Origin: Liriodendron chinense | Lineage: Eukaryota > Streptophyta > Magnoliopsida > Magnoliales > Magnoliaceae | Length of the DNA: 64,000 bases | Assembly: GCA_003013855.2 (NCBI GenBank) | Contig: PVNU02000127.1 | Coordinates: 682,001-746,000 of the forward strand | Direction of reading: 5' to 3' | In this document: positions 60,270 through 64,000 of the stretch, one piece after another | How positions within the stretch are numbered: the stretch's first letter is position 1 | How the letters are laid out: each line of letters opens with the position of its first letter | Program-made: the position numbers and the translations under genes | Notes under the pieces: generated by a model | Told to the model about the DNA's origin: nothing | Database searches by the model: none | Seen by the model: only the letters and a program-made list of their open reading frames with translations

Positions 60270-61080
60270 GATCCAACCACGCGTACCTAGGGCCCACCAT
60301 GACGTTTCTTAGAAATCCAACCGTCCATCCATTTTTCCAGATCATGCTAGGAGGTGTGCCCAAAATATAAGGGAGATCCAAAGCTTAAGTGGGCCACATT
60401 GAAGTAAATAATGGAGATTGAATGACCACCATTGAAATCTTCACAAGCCCACCGTGCTGATTATTTGCCATCCAAACCGGTTATAAGGTCATTCCCACCC
60501 ATAGGATCACATGAAGAAATCAGTGGACAGGTGGATATTTCAAAACTTCAACATGTGCCCATGACTAATTCAATGGTGGAGGTTCAATACCACTTATCCA
60601 AGTTGTGTAGCCCACTTGAATGTTGGATCTACCTCATGATTTGACTATGGCCTAAATTGAGCTGACTAAAATGGTGGATTTTTCAAAAATATCATGGTGG
60701 AACAATCCAGTTTTTTTAGCTCCTAGATTCCAAATGTAGGGTTTCAATAATTCTGTTTTAAGTTGTGTGGCCCCACTTGTGTTTTGGATCTCCATTATAT
60801 TTGGCAACCGATTAAAATGAACTGAAAAAACTGGTGGGTGAGGTGGATTTTTCATAAACATCACAATCGGCCACACAATAATGGGCACTGTTTCAACACT
60901 GGGCACTCAATAGTGGTCCACTTAATTGTTGGATGTACATCATATCTGCACCCACTCCCTAAAACGAGTTCGATAAAATAGTTGATGGGGTGGATTTCTA
61001 AAAAATAATATCATGGGGTGGATTTCCCAACATGATGCAGATGGAGATCCGATTCATTCATCCACGGAGCATTCATAACG
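60270..61080. mobile_element. Palindromic family, expanded and diverged copy
   Basis: Left GGGCCCACCATGACGTTTCT; several partly repeated right-half segments (CCTAAATTGAGCTGA, CGATTAAAATGAACTGA, CTAAAACGAGTTCGA) suggest internal tandem growth. Confidence 0.6.
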
Positions 61081-61533
61081 TGCGGGTCCACTGCTCACAG
61101 TAACAGCCCATTGAGTTACTTTTTAGAAGTTGAAAAGCAAAAAAATAAAAGCAGAAGAATTAGTAACTTTTTTAATGAGCTACTTATTTAAGTTTGATAA
61201 CCATACTATTTTTATTTTTTTTAAAAGCAGCTTATTAACTTTTTCTTCTTTTTAAGACAAAATGGAAATATCAATATTAAGGGGCTGAAAAACACCTTAA
61301 TAAAGAAAAAAAAAAGTATAAAAAGGATGGAAATTGAAAGAGAAATTGGCTAAGAACAATGTTCTTCGCTTTACCTCAATGAGTCGATTTTTAAACATCT
61401 GCCATACGTGCATGAGATCTGACCCCATCATCAGTATGCTCTACCTTAGATAGGCAATACCAAAGAAATAACATCACCCAACAATCTTAACTGTTACACC
61501 AATGGACAACTTTAAGTAGATGGTTCTTCTATA
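61081..61533. other. Non-coding stretch
   Basis: AT-rich, with AGTAACTTTTTTAATGAGCT / AGCTTATTAACTTTTTC inverted words near 61150-61250; nothing else recognised. Confidence 0.4.
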
Positions 61534-61960
61534 TCATCATCATCATTATCATCATCTAAGCCTTCTCGCAATTAATTAGGGTCAGCTATATGAATTCTAA
61601 CTTAGACGATAGGTGATCAAGTATTTTCTTACTACTTCCATTCCTATCTTTTTTGTCCTTTCCTTTTGGCCCTTTAAAAGCCTTCAACTTACACCACTGC
61701 TCTCCTAATACACCACTGCTCTCCTAATAGGGCATTAGTCTTTGCCGCACATGATCAAATCATCTAAGTCTCCTTCTCACATCTTACTACCACCCATTGG
61801 TGCTACTCTTCAAGTTCCCTCAAATGCATTCATTTCTAATTATATCCTTATCTTGTCACTCATCCAACTCGACATCCTCATTGTAGTCACACTCATCCTA
61901 TAAACATGTTTCTTAACTGCCAAACATTCTGTCCCATAAGACATGGCAGTTCATAAAAAT
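61534..61960 (-). mobile_element. RTE-clade LINE 3' fragment, minus strand
   Basis: On the minus strand the sequence reads MSYGTECLAVKKHVYRMSV and further RTE C-terminal words, then the characteristic plant RTE 3' end (mirror of AATTAATTAGGGTCAGCTAT) and a short GAT-type repeat tail (ATCATCATC at 61540). Frames are broken. Confidence 0.75.
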
Positions 61961-63179
61961 AAATGTCATTAAAAATTTTCTTAATCCTCTGCTTTAACAA
62001 CTAGGATTGTCCAATCAGCGTAAAACTTTTGGATATTGTCCATCCTAAGGTAGGATCAACGTGATAATAGGTCCAGGTCTTGTAAACTTTTCTGTATACG
62101 AGCAAGTCATTGGAAGGTGCCTAGGCGTTTCAACAGCAGGTCTCAGGTTCAAGTGCTAAGGAGACACACTAACCCCACTTGTGGGTGGGTGCATCGTGTA
62201 ACTAACCAAGTGGGTGCGTTGCCCAGCTAACAGAGTGGGCGCATTGCATGACTCCAGGCCCGGTTATGAGGAATAACGACCCAAAAAGGTAGATGAGGAG
62301 ACCATTTAGGCCAGGTCTTGGGCCAAGCAATATCAAAATTTTGTACAGGTACAGATCTACAGGCAAACCTCTGAGCTAATGACAACTCCAGGCCCAGCCC
62401 ATCAACAAACCCTGGTTGTGGTCAACGGTACGGACAAACAAGAAAGTGGGCCCAAGAATACTGTACATATGATCATCTGCTCAAGGATTCTGCTACTCTG
62501 ATCCCAGTCAGGTGTGCCAACATCAAGTAGATGGGCTGCCTGATACAGGCATGTGGGGTTTACCTGAATTGGTGAATCGATTGCTAGGGCTCCTATTTTG
62601 CCACCACTCTTCTAACTTTCGGATTTCTACGCAGAACATATATGTAAAATACGACAAATGCTTGAATCTCATCCAATGGCCATGCTCTAATACAAGAAAC
62701 AAGGTCTGTGATGGAAACTGATCACCTACAACTGGCTGCAGGCATGTTTAGTTTCAGATGGATTATCCTAGAAAACGTTACCAATGTTTGGGGGGGCAGT
62801 GCAATCCTAGTTTTGCTGAGGCTCGTCTTTAGAGATGGAGACAGAGCATCACCTTCCCATATTTCTCGCAATGAATTCCACTGCAAACTGCATCACGGGT
62901 CATCCCGTGATGCCACCATAAAGACGACAGTGGTAGGTGGCCCACTCGCTATGATTTGCAGCTACATCACTATATGGTTGTTTAATTGTCACCCTATTCA
63001 CTGGTCCAAGAATAAACTAACAGAGACCACCCTGGATTTCCTAAACACACACACACACGCGCTAGGATTTATCTTTAAAGAAGGTAAATATCTGAAAAAC
63101 ACACGTAAGCAGTTCTCTTTCACTTTGTTGAGAAAATTGGCCATCCCTGTTATTTTGGATCTCTGTGGGTGAAGTATAC
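61961..63179. other. Intergenic sequence downstream of KLCR
   Basis: 62110-62270 has a B-box-like GGTTCAAGTGC and tandem GTGGGTGCGTTG words, possibly an old SINE. A 154-codon open frame at 62708-63172 shows no recognisable feature. Nothing else supported. Confidence 0.4.
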
Positions 63180-63305
63180 CATCCATATCTGAAGGGAAAG
63201 ATAGCGCGAGTTTTGAATTAATTGCTTCAGTTACTCTTAGTTTCCATTCCTTCTTTTTTCACAAATTAAGAATCAGAGAGGAAGCTCAAGGAGCAAACTT
63301 AAATA

Positions 63306-63311
63306 TTTATT
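63306..63311 (-). terminator. Poly(A) signal of KLCR
   Basis: AATAAA on the minus strand about 207 nt after the KLCR stop codon. Confidence 0.5.
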
Positions 63312-63517
63312 CACCAAAATGCCTGATATTTTTGACAATGAAGAGCTTCAATCATAACATGAATATTCAAATAAAACAATCAAAAGAAACGAAACAAATT
63401 AAGGATTAGATGATAAAGAAACCAGGACAACCACCAAATTCCAAACCTGACCTTTACACATTGCTTGAATGTTACAGTGAGTGAGGGACATTGACAGGGG
63501 GAGGTAGAGATTCTTAA

Positions 63518-63752
63518 TCAGGTCTTGAAACCCAAGCCAGACCACCTCTTCGTTCCTTCTTTCTTCATCCTCTGGGAGTTGGAATCAAGGAGATTTTCAA
63601 GTGATTTCGCCTTCCTGTTCCTGGTTCTGCCGGCTTCTTTCAAGAGCTCAGCTAGCCTTCTCTTCTCTTCATCAACATCGGGGTTCGCTGTCCCAAGTTT
63701 CTCTTCTCTCACCTTAAGAACATATTCCAAGATCTCGATTGCATCTTCAACC
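63518..63752 (-). CDS. KLCR: Kinesin light chain-related protein, last exon (partial gene)
   Basis: 235-nt final exon with acceptor tgacag; stop at 63520-63518. It encodes RVEDAIEILEYVLKVREEKL, GTANPDVDEEKRRLAELLKE and AGRTRNRKAKSLENLLDSN, the conserved C-terminal end of plant KLCR proteins (last TPR helix and basic tail). KLCRs are TPR scaffolds at cortical microtubules that connect to cellulose synthase complexes and IQD proteins in Arabidopsis. The rest of the TPR array lies beyond 64000. Confidence 0.9.
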
Positions 63753-63929
63753 CTGTCAACAAAACAAGCAGAAACTATTACAACAACATGATGACAAGAT
63801 TTTACCTAGAGCTATGTTCTGACTCCCAACAGCTTGAAACTTCTTACAAAATGAGGTTTTATTTGCTGATACCTCAGAGGAGTTCACTTATCTCAAATAA
63901 TCAGAATTTAAATCTAAAATTCATCCCAG

Positions 63930-64000
63930 GGGTGCAACTCAGGCGAGTTGGGTTGAGGGTCAACCCAAGCCCAACCCAACCGCAAGAGGACCCAATGCAC
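63930..64000. mobile_element. Start of a hAT-like miniature element in KLCR intron
   Basis: CAGGGGTGCAACTCAGGCG followed by GTTGGGTTGAGGGTC and CCAACCCAACC words, the same layout as the other hAT-like elements here. The far end is outside the window. Confidence 0.45.

Noticed and set aside
62110..62270. Possible tRNA gene (GGTTCAAGTGC B-box)
   Set aside because: No cloverleaf could be drawn with a matching acceptor stem; at most a SINE-like relic.
62708..63172. 154-codon open frame on + strand
   Set aside because: No recognisable domain, no splice or promoter context, composition like intergenic DNA; position just downstream of a gene on the other strand. Kept only as a remark.

Overview
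This is nuclear DNA from a flowering plant. The protein-coding genes are split by GT-AG introns, there is a SWEET sugar transporter and two kinesin-light-chain/TPR-type genes with plant-style architecture, and most of the rest is plant transposon debris (Ty1/copia, Ty3/gypsy chromovirus, TRIM, RTE and other LINEs, tRNA-type SINEs, hAT-like and Harbinger-like miniature elements). A palindromic repeat recurring every few kilobases looks to me like one that is abundant in magnoliid genomes, so a magnoliid is my best guess; that is inference from memory, not shown by the sequence.

Layout. (1) About 1.7-16.3 kb, minus strand: a TPR protein gene resembling kinesin light chain. Seven exons were reconstructed in phase from the stop at 1703 up to 14543, plus one further exon at 16028-16246; the true first exon is not certain. 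Its 8.1-kb intron (4605-12668) is full of decayed gypsy pieces arranged tail to tail, simple repeats, a palindromic element, a hAT-like element and a SINE; the 5'-most intron carries a TRIM. (2) 16.7-31.8 kb: no complete gene. It holds a hAT-like element, a composite gypsy chromovirus with inverted LTR arms sitting inside a SINE, a Harbinger-like element swollen by nested LINE and palindromic insertions, and copia-type solo/truncated LTRs. (3) 32.2-35.6 kb, minus strand: a complete five-exon SWEET gene with a TATA box. (4) 36.7-61.1 kb: a dense field of the palindromic family, four large hAT-like elements, a three-copy segmental duplication, and a gag-protease-only copia element whose 3' LTR holds another hAT-like element. 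(5) 61.5-64 kb: an RTE LINE remnant and, at the right edge, the last exon of a kinesin light chain-related gene (minus strand) that continues out of the window.

The three genes are transcribed in the same direction, but nothing suggests they work together beyond chance neighbourhood. The most informative content is structural. Several insertions can be read against uninterrupted paralogous copies in the same window, which gives target-site duplications and element ends directly. Coordinates of genes and of elements with a stated target-site duplication were read base by base; ends of most palindromic copies are approximate.
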